Below are positions 47,831 to 57,439 of a stretch of 64,000 bases of DNA, piece by piece (position 1 is the first letter of the stretch; every line of letters starts with the position of its first letter). The notes below the pieces were generated by a model that was not told where the DNA came from, did no database searches, and saw only the letters and a program-made list of their open reading frames with translations. This DNA comes from Lepidostoma basale. Its lineage: Eukaryota > Arthropoda > Insecta > Trichoptera > Lepidostomatidae. The translations under genes and the position numbers were made by a program. The stretch is taken from contig JAHDVF020000060.1 of NCBI GenBank assembly GCA_022606425.2, positions 496,001-560,000 on the forward strand. The letters are read 5' to 3'.

Positions 47831-48019
47831 TATAAGAAAAAAAATATTTGGTTTGGTTCATGTGGTGCTCCCGTAAATTTTGAGATATTTCGTGTATAAG
47901 TGAATTGTTTTGTTCAATTTGATAGCTGCCGCACTTTATAATAGTTAATTATGACACGTTATAAAATTGTACTGTTTTGATGTTAAAATTATATACAATT
48001 TTTTTATTTACATAAAGAA

Positions 48020-48560
48020 TTTCGACAGGTGTTCCAATAACAATTTGAATAAATTCTTCAAAACTAACTGACTAACTAACCATCACGCCGTCTCGCCGAA
48101 GGGGTTGGCAGAAAGAATGGACTGCCGCACTTTTCTTTCTTGACATATTTCTCTCGCTTCCTCAACATTCATACATCGTGTCATGCACGCGCGTCGATTT
48201 CTCTGACTCCTCACATGGCCACATTCCATATTTGATTTATTTGATCGTGTCACGTTTATTCGGTCTTCCTCTATTTCTGGTTCAATTTACATCGTTAACA
48301 TATAGTTTTTTACCATTCTTTCTTCATTCATTCTAATAAATTAATTCTTCAGTAATATTTTAAAATTCTTAGTGGTGTTGGATGGTTTTAAGTGCCTAAT
48401 TACAGTTAATTTAAAAAAAAACGGTTGTTACGTGGAATATAAATTAAATAAACAAATAATTTCCGGATCGTCCAGCTGTCAACAAGTGCAGCATCTAAAA
48501 GAACATTATGTGTTAAATTATGTTTATTTTGTTATTTTATTTGATATCATTGTATTCATT
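48020..48560 (+). mobile_element. NA1 split by a LINE-Ta insertion
   Basis: 48020-48060 and 48343-48560 together form NA1's 5' half (GTTCCAATAACAATTTGAAT, GTGGTGTTGGATGGTTTTAA, the GTTACGTGGAA module). The 3' half with the LINE-T end is missing; HHR-A sequence follows. Confidence 0.7.
48061..48342 (-). mobile_element. LINE-Ta insertion with target duplication
   Basis: Tail (AACT)n, hairpin CCCCTTCGGCG, codons up to ERMVKNY. AATTCTTCA is found at 48052-48060 and 48343-48351. Confidence 0.85.
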
Positions 48561-48561
48561 T

Positions 48562-48760
48562 CATGTGTAAAAATATAACAAAAACTAAACAATGAAAGAC
48601 TAATAAAAAACGCATTTAAAATTCGATACAATAATTCAAATTTAAAAATTAACCTGGGATATTTGTTATACCTAAGAAGGTGCTAGCAATTATTTTTTAA
48701 CAGTAAGAAGTAATAAATAATATTTAATAATAATAATACACGATGATAATATAAATTAGA
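48562..48760 (-). repeat. HHR-A element without ribozyme
   Basis: Starts at TGTGTAAAAATATAACAAAAAC, i.e. immediately past the motif, and continues through AACCTGGGATATTTGTTATA to TAATAATATTTAAT. Confidence 0.6.
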
Positions 48761-49139
48761 AAAAATTATAATTTGCAAAAAACATACATTTAAATAACCA
48801 TTTTTTACATTTCCTACATCATATGGAGATACAATTTTCAAGTTCAACACGTTCTTATTGCCTGGTAATACTTCCAAATCATTTAGAAGTTTTATTCTTT
48901 AAAAATCAGAATTATGAAAATCCTGTGTTAAATGTTTGAGCTTAAATACAACCTTACATTAGTAGAATTATGCTACAATTTAAGCATTAAGCAATCCAAA
49001 ATAGTGTCACCGCGTCATGTTGTTCGAGTGTTGAATTAATGAATATTAGAATTTTAATATCATCGACCTAATCTGTACTGACAAGTCACCGGCTGGAGAT
49101 GTCACGGTACGCCAGTGACGGCTGCTGGCATTTCTCTTC
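48761..49139. other. Possible internal part of the HHR-A element
   Basis: AAAACATACATTTAAATAACC resembles AAAACATACATTTGAAAAG inside the HHR-A pair at 45.05 kb, so this may extend inward in the same element. The minus-strand frame (48683-48877) has no recognised domain. Confidence 0.3.
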
Positions 49140-49245
49140 TTCTTCTTCTTAGCTATCTCTCCGCTGCTGGATGTAGGCCTCCTCAAACAGTCTGCACTTC
49201 CTTCTATCCTGCGTAACTCTCTTCTATATTCGTCCCAATGATGGA
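49140..49245 (-). mobile_element. LINE 3' tail fragment
   Basis: (TTC)n, CTCTCCGCTGCTGGATGTAGG, CCTTCTATCCTGCG. The end of a GAA-tailed LINE like that at 17.6 kb. Confidence 0.5.
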
Positions 49246-49261
49246 ATTATCAATATTCAAA

Positions 49262-49530
49262 ACAAACAAACAAACAAACCATCACGCCGTTTCCCCGCAG
49301 GGGTAGGCAGAGAGAATGGACCGCCACACTCTATCCTGGCAAACCTCTCTAGCTTCCTCCACATTCAAACAACGAGTCATACACGCACGTCGATTCCTCC
49401 GACTTCTAACATGACCAACCTTTAAAATATGATTAATTTGGTCATGCCATGTTTTCCTCGGTCTGCCTCGACTTCGTACCCCATTTACATCATTAACGTA
49501 TACTTTCTTAACCAATCTTTCTCCATCGTG
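49262..49530 (-). mobile_element. LINE-Tc 3' fragment
   Basis: Tail (AAAC)n at 49263-49279, i.e. (GTTT)n in RNA sense, hairpin CCCC-UGCG-GGG, codons RRNRRACMTRCLNVEEAREV, GVRSRGRPRKTWHDQINHIL and GERLVKKVYVNDVN. Confidence 0.85.
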
Positions 49531-49654
49531 TCGGAAATGCCGTTTAAATCTTTTGGCCCCAAACAGTGTCAAATGCCGTTCTCTGGGCTAAGGCAGGCGA
49601 AAAGCCAATTAGAAAACAAGTCACTAGACGCAAATGGCTGTGAATCGGTCACAC

Positions 49655-49740
49655 CCAGAGACGAAACCCAGCCTGCATCGTTCAGGGCACACTAGACTGG
49701 TCCCCTATGGGGGGAAAGAGGAAGCCAGGAAGACCTTTCA
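49655..49740 (+). mobile_element. LINE-O-like fragment
   Basis: Codons HTRLVPYGGKEEARKT overlap, in another frame, TLDWSPMGGKRKPGRPF, the W.P.GKRxxGRP block of the clade represented at 26.64 kb. Confidence 0.5.
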
Positions 49741-49741
49741 A

Positions 49742-50215
49742 ATCAAATCAGTTTATTTTCTCAAAATATTACAGGGAGAACAGGTAAAATATAATAAACA
49801 TAATATAATACCAGTAAATAAAATAAATCAAATATTGAAAGTCAGCCATGTGAGGAGTCAGAGAAATCGACGCGCGTGCATGACACGATGTATGAATGTT
49901 GAGGAATCGAAAGAAATATGTCAGGAAAGAAAAGTGTGGCAGTCCATTCTTTCTGCCTACCCCTTCGGGGAGACGGCGTGATGGTTAGTTAGTTAGTGTA
50001 TTATAATACCAGGAACGCACGAGCGATGGTTCAACTTTTAGGAATAAAATATACTCTCCAAAGTCAAGAGTATTTGTCTTCTGAACGTACTTTCACAAAT
50101 ATGAAACACATCGATCTCCGAAGCGATCATGTTCAGCAGTTTAATTGCTCTCACCACCGGCATCACCAGAGGCAGGTTGCTTCTGCATGCTGGGAGATAC
50201 AAGCTGGGAGATAAA
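49742..50215 (-). mobile_element. LINE-Q 3' end split by LINE-Ta
   Basis: 49742-49814 is the (TTTGA)n tail with CAGTTTATTTTCTCAAAAT. 50002-50215 continues with ATACCAGGAACGC and codons SEIDVFHICESTFRRQILLT, RSNLPLVMPVVRAIKLLN. The right part also forms the outer piece of the large palindrome. Confidence 0.8.
49815..50001 (+). mobile_element. LINE-Ta insertion, 187 bp, with target duplication
   Basis: KINQILKVSHVRSQRNRRAC, MTRCMNVEESKEICQERKVW, QSILSAYPFGETA, hairpin CCCC-UUCG-GGG, (TTAG)n. TATAATACCAG occurs at 49804-49814 and 50002-50012. Confidence 0.9.
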
Positions 50216-50404
50216 AGCTGGGAGATAAACCTAGATGGACTGACACGATTTTCTTTCCTGGCATACTTTTCTCGTTTCTTCAACATTCATGTACGCACGT
50301 CGATATCTCCGACTCCGATTTGATTTATTTGATCGTGCCATGTTTTCCTCGATCTTCCTCTTTCTTTATTCCTTCTTTCCGTGTGTCAAAATCATTTTTT
50401 TATT

Positions 50405-50958
50405 TTATTTTTTATGTAATTTTTTTTTAAAACCCAATGGGTTATATGGATACATTTTTAGATCTTACTTGAAATTGTATAATATTTCAGGTATATTTAA
50501 AATTGATTTGTAGTGAGACTCCTTGTGTCTTTTGGTAGTTCATTGTAGGGTTTCAGTCGATTGATCAATATCCTTGATTGTCCTGTCTTAGTTCGTGCAT
50601 TCGGTAAGTGATATCTGTCACAGTTCCTGGTCCAGTGTCGGTGTACGTCTGAATTTTTAGTTAATTTGTAGCTGCTGTCTGTTGTCTCTTCCATGGTCAC
50701 TCTGTGTACAATTTTCAAGGTCTCGAATTTGGTCAGGTCTGATATGTCCATTTGTTTTGTTTGTATGTATACTTGTATGGTTGGGGTAAGATAGTTAGAG
50801 TTATACGTATAAGCTAATTTTATTATTTTATTTTGGTGTCTTTGGAGTCTGGAGATGTCCTTTTGGTTTCTTGTCCCTCAGAAGGGGTTCATATATGTCA
50901 GCCGGCTTTTAACATACGCTTCGTACATCATAACTTTTTCTTTTCTTGGTATGTAATA
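50405..50958 (-). mobile_element. LINE-N C-terminus, left arm copy
   Basis: The minus strand encodes MYEAYVKSRLTYM (in part), SRLQRHQNKIIKLAYTYNS, DISDLTKFETLKIVHRVTME, ETTDSSYKLTKNSDVHRHWT, RNCDRYHLPNARTKTGQSRI and LKPYNELPKDTRSLTTNQF. The 'LQR-QNKIIKLAY' block is typical of LINE C-termini after the reverse transcriptase. Ends AACCCATTGGGTTTT plus A run. Confidence 0.7.
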
Positions 50959-51002
50959 TTGTATTTTGTAGATCTTAATGATAATTTCATTATTTTGTTC
51001 TT

Positions 51003-51540
51003 AATTACATACCAAGAAGGGAAAATGTTATGATGTACGAAGCGTATGTTAAAAGCCGACTGACATATATGTTTCCGTTTTGCGGGACAGGAAACCAAAA
51101 GGACATCTCCAGACTCCAAAGACAACAAAATAAAATAATAAAATTAGCATATAACATTGACTACCTTACCCCAACCATACAAGTTTACAGACAAACATAA
51201 CAAACCGACATTTCAGACCTGACCAAATAAGAGACCTTAAAAATTGTACACAGAGTGACCATGGAAAAGCCAACAGACAGCAGCTACAAATTAACTAAAA
51301 ATTCAGACATACACAGACACTGGACCAGGAACTGTGACATATATCACTTACCGAATGCACGAACTAAGACAGGACAATCAAGGATATTGAACAATGGACT
51401 GAAACTTGACAATGAACTACCAAAAGATACAAGGACTCTCACTAAAACTCAATACAAAATTTATCTGAAACAACACATAATTAATAGTAAGATCTAAAAA
51501 TGTATCCATATAACCCAATTGGGTTTTCAAAAATTTAAAT
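51003..51540 (+). mobile_element. LINE-N C-terminus, right arm copy
   Basis: Same blocks as the left arm: MYEAYVKSRLTYMFPFCGTG, SRLQRQQNKIIKLAYNIDYL, VTMEKPTDSSYKLTKNSDIH, RHWTRNCDIYHLPNARTKTG and NELPKDTRTLTKTQYKIYLK. Open for the last 80 codons, two stops upstream. It keeps four more C-terminal residues than the left arm. Confidence 0.75.
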
Positions 51541-51890
51541 TAAATTAAAAAAAAAAAGGTTTTGATACACGGAAAGAAGGAATAAAGGCAGAGCGAGAAA
51601 AACATGGCACGATCAAATAGATAAAATCGGAGATATCGACTTTGCGTGCATGAATGTTGAAGAAAAGAGAAAAGTATGTCAGGAAAAAAAATGGTGTCAG
51701 TCCATCTTGGTTTATCTCCCAGGTTTTACCTCCCAGCATGCAGAACCAACCTGCCCCTGGTGATGCCGGTGGGGAGAGCAATCAAACTGCTGTACATGAT
51801 TGCTTCAGAGATCGATGTATTTCATATTCGTGAAAGTACGTCCAGAAGACAAATACTCTTGACTTTGTAGAGTATCTTGTATTCCTAATT

Positions 51891-52174
51891 GGGTTTTAAA
51901 AAAGAAAAATTAAAAACACTTTCATTCAATGTTATGTTCTCCAAGCAATGTGTTAATCTCACGAGACGCCCAGATCTCGGCATGACGCAGTTCCACGACA
52001 ATAATATGTTCTGTCATTGAAATTGATAACTATTTCCATGTGTTCCAATTTCAAATAATTCGAGTGGCACAAAAAGTGTGTTTGAACATGTGCTTGGTTG
52101 CATAAAAGAACAAAAAATTTCATAACCAAACACGGGTGATCAGGTACTTACCGATGTATCAAGGTAAATTATGT
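51891..52174. other. Unique stretch
   Basis: Begins with a LINE-N-like tail AATTGGGTTTTAAAAAAG. The rest is not recognised. Confidence 0.4.
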
Positions 52175-52355
52175 TTTCATTTTTTTTAATTGCTTTATTT
52201 TGTTTTTTGTATAAGTCTTTTAAGCCACCGTCTTCGGCAGCCATCTTCAGGTCAGCACAAGATACACAGCTCATGTCCTCGCACACCTGTTCATCATGTC
52301 GAGGATCAGCCAAAGAAACCCGGGCAGACCACGAGCAAGATGGACTGATGCAATA
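52175..52355 (-). mobile_element. LINE tail relic (LINE-K-like)
   Basis: Minus-strand codons [19 protein letters not shown] and [14 protein letters not shown] parallel GRPRxExLxQICRDMGCTSYAELKRVAEDR of LINE-K. Confidence 0.55.
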
Positions 52356-52359
52356 ACAA

Positions 52360-52482
52360 CAACAAACCATCACACCGTTTCTTCGACAGAGCAGGCTGAG
52401 AGAATAAACGTACACTACTCTCTCCTGACACACCAAGTTTCTTTCACATTCATACAACGATTCATACACGCACCTCGATTAT
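52360..52482 (-). mobile_element. LINE-Tc 3' fragment
   Basis: (AAC)n tail, AAACCATCACACCGTTTC, mutated hairpin (GACAGAGCAGG), [10 protein letters not shown] codons. Ends exactly at the AT microsatellite. Confidence 0.7.
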
Positions 52483-52812
<330 letters not shown>

Positions 52813-53190
52813 TAATTTAACATGGGCGACTTTCAAAATATTGATTGATTTGGCCATGCCATGTTTTCTTCGGTCTTCCTCGACTTCGCACTCCATTCAC
52901 ATCGCTAACGTACAGTTTTTCAACCATTATTTCTTTAGACTCCTCACGTGACCGACATTCAATATTTGATTGATTTGATCGTGCCACGTTTTCCTCGGCC
53001 TTCCTCTATTTCTAGCTGCGTTCACATCGTTTACATATACCTCTTACTATTCTCTCTTCACTCATTCTTTCCATGTGTCCAAAGCACTTTCATTCGCACC
53101 AAATTCACTTCTTATACTTGCATTTGACACTCAATAATATACAGATTTACAACACATTCGTCTTATAGATCTCATTTCTACTGCATTTAT
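52813..53190 (-). mobile_element. Two LINE-T fragments in tandem
   Basis: 52820-52930 is a Tb/Tc-like piece (GVRSRGRPKKTWHGQINQYF, VKNCTLAM). 52933-53190 is Ta (VGHVRSL, NAARNRGRPRKTWHDQINQI, ERMSEERIVRGIC, KCRIKCRSEFGA-like). The latter stops in NAVEMRSIRRM at the LINE-Q tail. Confidence 0.7.
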
Positions 53191-53192
53191 CA

Positions 53193-53575
53193 AATCAAAT
53201 CAAATCAGTTTATTAACTCAAAAGACATTACAAACCGCAAAATGTTTAAGGCATCTATTGAGTACAGGTATAATATTAAAAAAAACAACATAGTACCAGG
53301 AACGCATTAGAGATGGTTCGACATTAGGAAGACAAGATACTTTCTAAAGTCAAGAGTATTTGTCCCCTGAACGTACCTTCACTAATATAAAAGACGTCGA
53401 TCTCCGAGGAGACCGCGTTCAGCAGACTAATTGCTCTTCCCACTGGTGTCACCAGAGGCAGATTGGTTCTGGTGGCCGGTAGGTAAAACAATCTGTGCTG
53501 TCGCTGTCGGAGAAATCTATCAGGGACAAGAAGACCAACACCCTCTAGCACGGCCGAGTTCTCGAAATATCTCGA
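53193..53575 (-). mobile_element. LINE-Q 3' copy
   Basis: (TTTGA)n tail at 53193-53208. 75 codons open: MLEGVGLLVPDRFLRQRQHR, LFYLPATRTNLPLVTPVGRA, ISLLNAVSSEIDVFYISEGT and FRGQILLTLESILSS. Truncated at ENSAVLEG. Confidence 0.85.
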
Positions 53576-53730
53576 TGAGATAAAAGTGGAAGGAGGTTAA
53601 AGGTAAAGAGTGAGTGGTGAATAGGTTTATAGAAGTCGTTAAGGGAGGCCTATGTGTTATGTACCTGACCACCCGTTCCCAAGAATCACTTTCCTACGTC
53701 TCTATATTTTGAATCAAGATTTCTTTATAT
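53576..53730. other. Unique spacer left of mariner
   Basis: No recognised element. Confidence 0.4.
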
Positions 53731-53732
53731 TA

Positions 53733-55013
53733 GGTCCTTACATATGAAATTGGCGTTTTGTATGGGAGGAACATAAAGTTGATTTTTTTTAAATATAATA
53801 TATTTATTTAATCAAAGTATGTACCATTGCTATCTATGCACTTTTGCCATCTCATAGGTAGTTCATCGATCCCTTTACTAAAAAAACCATTCGCACGGGA
53901 ATCAATAAAATCTCTGAAGTCGGTTTGGACTGCCCCATCGGAGTTGAATTTTTTCCCTTGCAAGAAGTTATCCAAATTTCGAAAAAAATAGTAATCTGTT
54001 GGGCCAAGGTCCGGAGAGTATGGTGGATGTCTTAGACATTCCAATTGAAGCTCTTCTAATTTGGTAGCCGTCTGTTGGGCAGTGTGTGGTCTAGCGTTAT
54101 CATGAAGCAGCAATGGCCTAGAGCGATTAACCAGCCTCGGTTGTTTAGCAGCTAGCTTTTCCATCATGGTTTGCAGTTGCTGACAATAGACATCTGCCGT
54201 AATCGTCTGGCCAGATTTAAGAAAGCTGTAGTGAACGACACCAGCACTAGTCCACCAAACGCTCACAAGTAACTTTTTTGGAGTCAATTTTCGCTTGGGG
54301 CATGGTTTGGCTGGTTCGGCAGGGTTCAGCCATTGCGATGAGCGCTTTCGATTATCATACAGGATCCACTTTTCATCACAGGTAATGATTCGATTCAAAA
54401 TCCCTTCATTATTGTGCCGGTTGAGTAATGCAACGCAGCAGTCAACGCGCGTTTGTTGATTTGCTTCACTCAATTTGTGAGGTACCCACCCTTTAAGCTT
54501 TTTTACCTTCCCAATTTGCTTCAAGTGGATTAAAACTGTTTTATCACTAACACCGTAGCCTGCAGCTAACTCGGACGTGGTTTGCGATGGATCCGCTTCC
54601 ACAATAGCCTTCAATTCTTCATTATCAACTTTGGTCTCTAGCCGTCCACGGGGCTTGTTCTGCAGGTCGAAATTTCCAGAACGAAAACGTTGGAAACAAA
54701 AACGCACTGTGTTTTCCTTTGCGGCACCATCGCCATACACATCATTAATCCTTTGAGCTGTTTCTGCAGCACTGGTGCCACGGTGGAACTCGTTCTCGTA
54801 AATAACGCGATATTACAAGTTTTCCATTTTGTAAACTGAGTGACGCAAAGAAAAAAAATAATTGAGGAAAAAACAAATGAATTATAATTTTCGAAACACA
54901 AATACTTGAGTAAATAGCTGTATAAATTTTAATTTGGAATTCTTAACCAAAGAGAAGATATTTGAGATCAAAGTTGCCAGTACGGCAAAACGCCAATTTC
55001 ATATGTAAGGACC
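53733..55013 (-). mobile_element. mariner element, both ends present
   Basis: 1281 bp bounded by TA duplications (53731-53732 and 55014-55015). Terminal inverted repeats GGTCCTTACATATGAAATTG and the reverse complement at the other end extend ~28 bp through GGCGTTTTG. It encodes one transposase on the minus strand. A partial second copy is at 5.9-6.1 kb. Length, TA target and TIR length match the mariner branch of Tc1/mariner. Confidence 0.93.
53808..54827 (-). pseudogene. mariner transposase, one nonsense codon
   Basis: From the ATG at 54825-54827 the frame runs 339 codons, the usual mariner length, with a TAA at codon 5 as the only stop I see. An N-terminal helix-turn-helix pair covers about residues 10-110 (RGTSAAETAQRIND, then SDKTVLIHLKQIG). 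The linker motif WVPHKL is near residue 115. The catalytic triad is D,D34D: CDEKW (D122 counting from the GTG at 54740), HDNARPH (D214) and GPTD (D249), with 34 residues between the last two. The catalytic residues are intact. A later start would lose DNA-binding residues, so I regard it as defective or needing readthrough. Confidence 0.9.
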
Positions 55014-55015
55014 TA

Positions 55016-55460
55016 ATATTATATTAAGTAAACATTTAGGGATTCAGAGATGCATTCATTGATCTGTTACCACGTCTCCGTATGAATCATTGAAGGTTTT
55101 TTCATATTATTAATATTTTTGTAAACATAAGGGCTCGAACGCGAGGATGTTTTTATTGATCTGTTCCCACAGGTACATGTGTAATCGAACAAAGAAATGC
55201 ACACTATTTAAGCTGAACCGCTTCATGGATTAAATCAGATACAATTGCGACTTCTTAATAGAAACAAGTCTAAATACAATTACAACTCCTTACTTGTAAC
55301 ACATCTTTATATCTTTGTAATTTCTTGCTTGTAACATCGTCTTAAATAAAGTTCTCTATATAAAAATTTAATCGTGTTGGAAGTTATTCCACCCCAAAAA
55401 TCTTCACCCGAAGGATAAAACATAAAATTGGTGGCAAAGTGGAAAGACTATTTAAAAACA
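55016..55460 (+). mobile_element. Possible LTR and primer-binding site
   Basis: A TATA-like TCTATATAAAAAT (55357-55369) and AATAAAG lie near the end of a segment closing at GGATAAAACA. It is followed after a few bases by TGGTGGCAAAGTGG (55431-55444), which resembles a tRNA-complementary primer-binding site. The upstream boundary is unclear and no second LTR is in the window. A host 5' region is the alternative. Confidence 0.3.
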
Positions 55461-55466
55461 TAAAAT

Positions 55467-55616
55467 ATGTCCTACACTGGAAGACTTATAGCTGATGATG
55501 ATGATGATTATAATGATATATTGACTGTGTATGTTGACCCTAATACGAATAACCATATTTTTTATACTAACAACGCAATTATTAATAACAATATTACGAT
55601 TAGCAATTTTTTATGA
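55467..55616 (+). CDS. Small ORF, 49 codons, after the LTR-like segment
   Basis: MSYTGRLIADDDDDYNDILT, then a polar, asparagine-rich stretch and a stop at 55614-55616. It is placed as a gag start would be, 22 bp past the primer-site-like motif. No homology that I can name. Below the usual ORF length cut-off. Confidence 0.25.
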   Translation: MSYTGRLIADDDDDYNDILTVYVDPNTNNHIFYTNNAIINNNITISNFL

Positions 55617-55814
55617 TTATGTCATCCCATACCCACGGTACAGTGCATCAATACACATGCGAGATATAATACGCTGACTCACACACACAAAGATAGTGTA
55701 GCGGGCAAAATAATTTTGTCTGAACAAAAAATCTAGGTCAGATTTCGAATGGGAACAACTAACGTCAACGTACAGCGTAATGCAGGGATCAAAAACCGTT
55801 TAATATCTATATTA
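55617..55814. other. Unique spacer
   Basis: No recognised element. Confidence 0.4.
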
Positions 55815-56110
55815 ATTTATAGGGGATACCACAAGAACGAAGGCTAAAGTACGGGTGGCAGAGATGAGGACGCTGAGGATGCTAGCAGGAAGGACTATTC
55901 GAGATAGGGTGAGGAACACGGCTATCCGCGAGATCTGCAAGGTGGAGGATGTCGTGAGATGGGGCAGATAACGCAGAAGATGCTGGAATGCGCACGTGCA
56001 GAGGATGGATCCCACCAGAATTCCACACGCTGTGGCGCATCAAGTTCCTGCCGCCAGCCGTCCAAAGACCAAAGGTCTATAAGGAGAAGAAGAAGAAGAA
56101 GAAGAATACA
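55815..56110 (+). mobile_element. LINE-L C-terminal fragment
   Basis: TKAKVRVAEMRTLRMLAGRT, IRDRVRNTAIREICKVEDVV, RWGR (stop) RRRCWNAHVQRMDPTRIP, HAVAHQVPAASRPK. Then a deletion of the GRPPKRWRDSW block, KVYKEKKKK and (GAA)n. Confidence 0.8.
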
Positions 56111-56224
56111 TTTTTATACTATCGTATGAAACCGAGCCACACATTTAGCTCCATCATAAAATAACTATCAAATCACATTCCAACAATGTTTCCTACAGAC
56201 GTAAGAGGAATAGCCATTAGGGCT
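56111..56224. other. Unassigned
   Basis: No recognised element. Confidence 0.35.
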
Positions 56225-56330
56225 GAACCTCTGTAAGCCAGAAGATTCAAGTCCAAGTCCAAGTCCATCAATTGAGCAAGTCAGGCGATTCACTTACCTA
56301 GGCGTAGAGATCGGTAGCCAACATATGAAA
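56225..56330 (+). mobile_element. LINE fragment, post-RT segment
   Basis: SIEQVRRFTYLGVEIGSQHM, then KKYT. The FxYLGxEI block follows the reverse transcriptase in RTE-like LINEs. Family not assigned. Confidence 0.55.
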
Positions 56331-56939
56331 AAATATACATAAAATGGCGGGGGGAAAGAGGGGAAGGTATGAAGAAGATGTGCACGAGGACAAATAGAAT
56401 GGTAGAACGTGAAGTCATGATCATTTGGGAATTATTATGGAGGATTTCTTATTAATAGAAAGAGGAGTGATTTTATTTTATTTTTTATTTTATTTTTGTG
56501 GAAATATTTAAAATGGGGAACATGGCTAAAATGGGGCTATGGGAAAGATTAGTTTGATTACTAACCGCCCTACCTTCAGGTAATTTTCTGAGAAAAGTGC
56601 AAAAAAACAGGTTTTTTATTAATGATATTCAATTATATTTTTTTAATTTACGAAAAGTCAAATACTCACACACACCGCACACTTCGTCTGTCCCTTGTAA
56701 AACTATCAAACTCAAGTGTTGTTGGCACACGCACGTATCCCTAACAATTTGTACATTTTAGGTACATTAGTTTTTCTCAAGCCCGTACGTGATACGGGAT
56801 AGTGCAGAATGCCAGTCAAATTGAACGTATCACGTACGTTCAAATGCTTAGGGTGGTTACTTATGGGTAAATTATTATTAAGTGCTTCCAAGTTATCTTA
56901 TTTTAGATCCGTGGAAGTGTCATTTGGTGATTGTTTGGA
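56331..56939. other. Unique stretch
   Basis: No recognised element. The sequence ACGTACGTGATAC and GTATCACGTACGTT words form short inverted repeats around 56.79-56.84 kb. Confidence 0.4.
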
Positions 56940-57050
56940 TATCGGAAAAATCGACGAGCGTGCTTGTTACGATGAACGAATATAGAAGAAACTCGAGGGG
57001 TGTGTCCATCTTCTCTGCCTACTACTAAAATGCGTGATAGTTAGTTAAAT
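56940..57050 (+). mobile_element. LINE-Tb 3' fragment
   Basis: GYRKNRRACLLR codons, TGTCCATCTTCTCTGCC, a lost hairpin (TACTACTAAAATGCG) and TTAGTTAAAT. Confidence 0.6.
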
Positions 57051-57146
57051 AAAATATAATTAGTACAAGAACCAAAGGTTGAGTATACCTTATGTAATAC
57101 ATCTCCAAATATTGTTACACTCGGGAGATTAACTCTAAACGGGCGA

Positions 57147-57377
57147 TTACTCGGTACACTTTTTTAAGAGCCAACAGAGGTTTAATGTTAAACAGGTTTT
57201 GACGGGAATAATAGAGTCATTACGTTTACTCATCACCCACTCGCGTATTCTCCTCAAGGGTATGCAGATTTTTTTTAAAGCAGCGAAAGCTTTCCAGTAG
57301 GTTCTTTGGCCTTCATCTATTTTGCTTTCGTCCAGATTTCTGTGATTTTTTAATAATCTAAGGTTGTCCAAACGCAA
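57147..57377 (-). CDS. Unidentified ORF, 76 codons
   Basis: Rich in charged residues (NLRLLKNHRNLDESKIDEGQ, AALKKICIPLRRIREWVMSK) and low in repeats, unlike the LINE shadows around it. No domain recognised, no second copy in the window. Could be part of a DNA transposon or of a host exon; chance is not excluded. Confidence 0.25.
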   Translation of the reverse strand: MRLDNLRLLKNHRNLDESKIDEGQRTYWKAFAALKKICIPLRRIREWVMSKRNDSIIPVKTCLTLNLCWLLKKCTE

Positions 57378-57439
57378 AATAATTTTTCTCTGAAGTAGTA
57401 ATTCTATATTGTGTTTCTATTCTCACTAAAGATACTATT

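Larger units (their letters stand above)
50036..51890. repeat. Large palindrome, arms ~0.9 kb, spacer ~45 bp
   Basis: The left arm 50036-50958 and right arm 51003-51890 carry, mirrored: LINE-Q C-terminus (RTNLPLVMPVGRAIKLL), CTGGGAGATAAA-type junction, LINE-T codons (CGATCAAATA, GTGCATGAATGTTGAAGAAA), and LINE-N. Arms differ by scattered substitutions and small indels, so the duplication is not brand new. Spacer 50959-51002. Confidence 0.85.
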
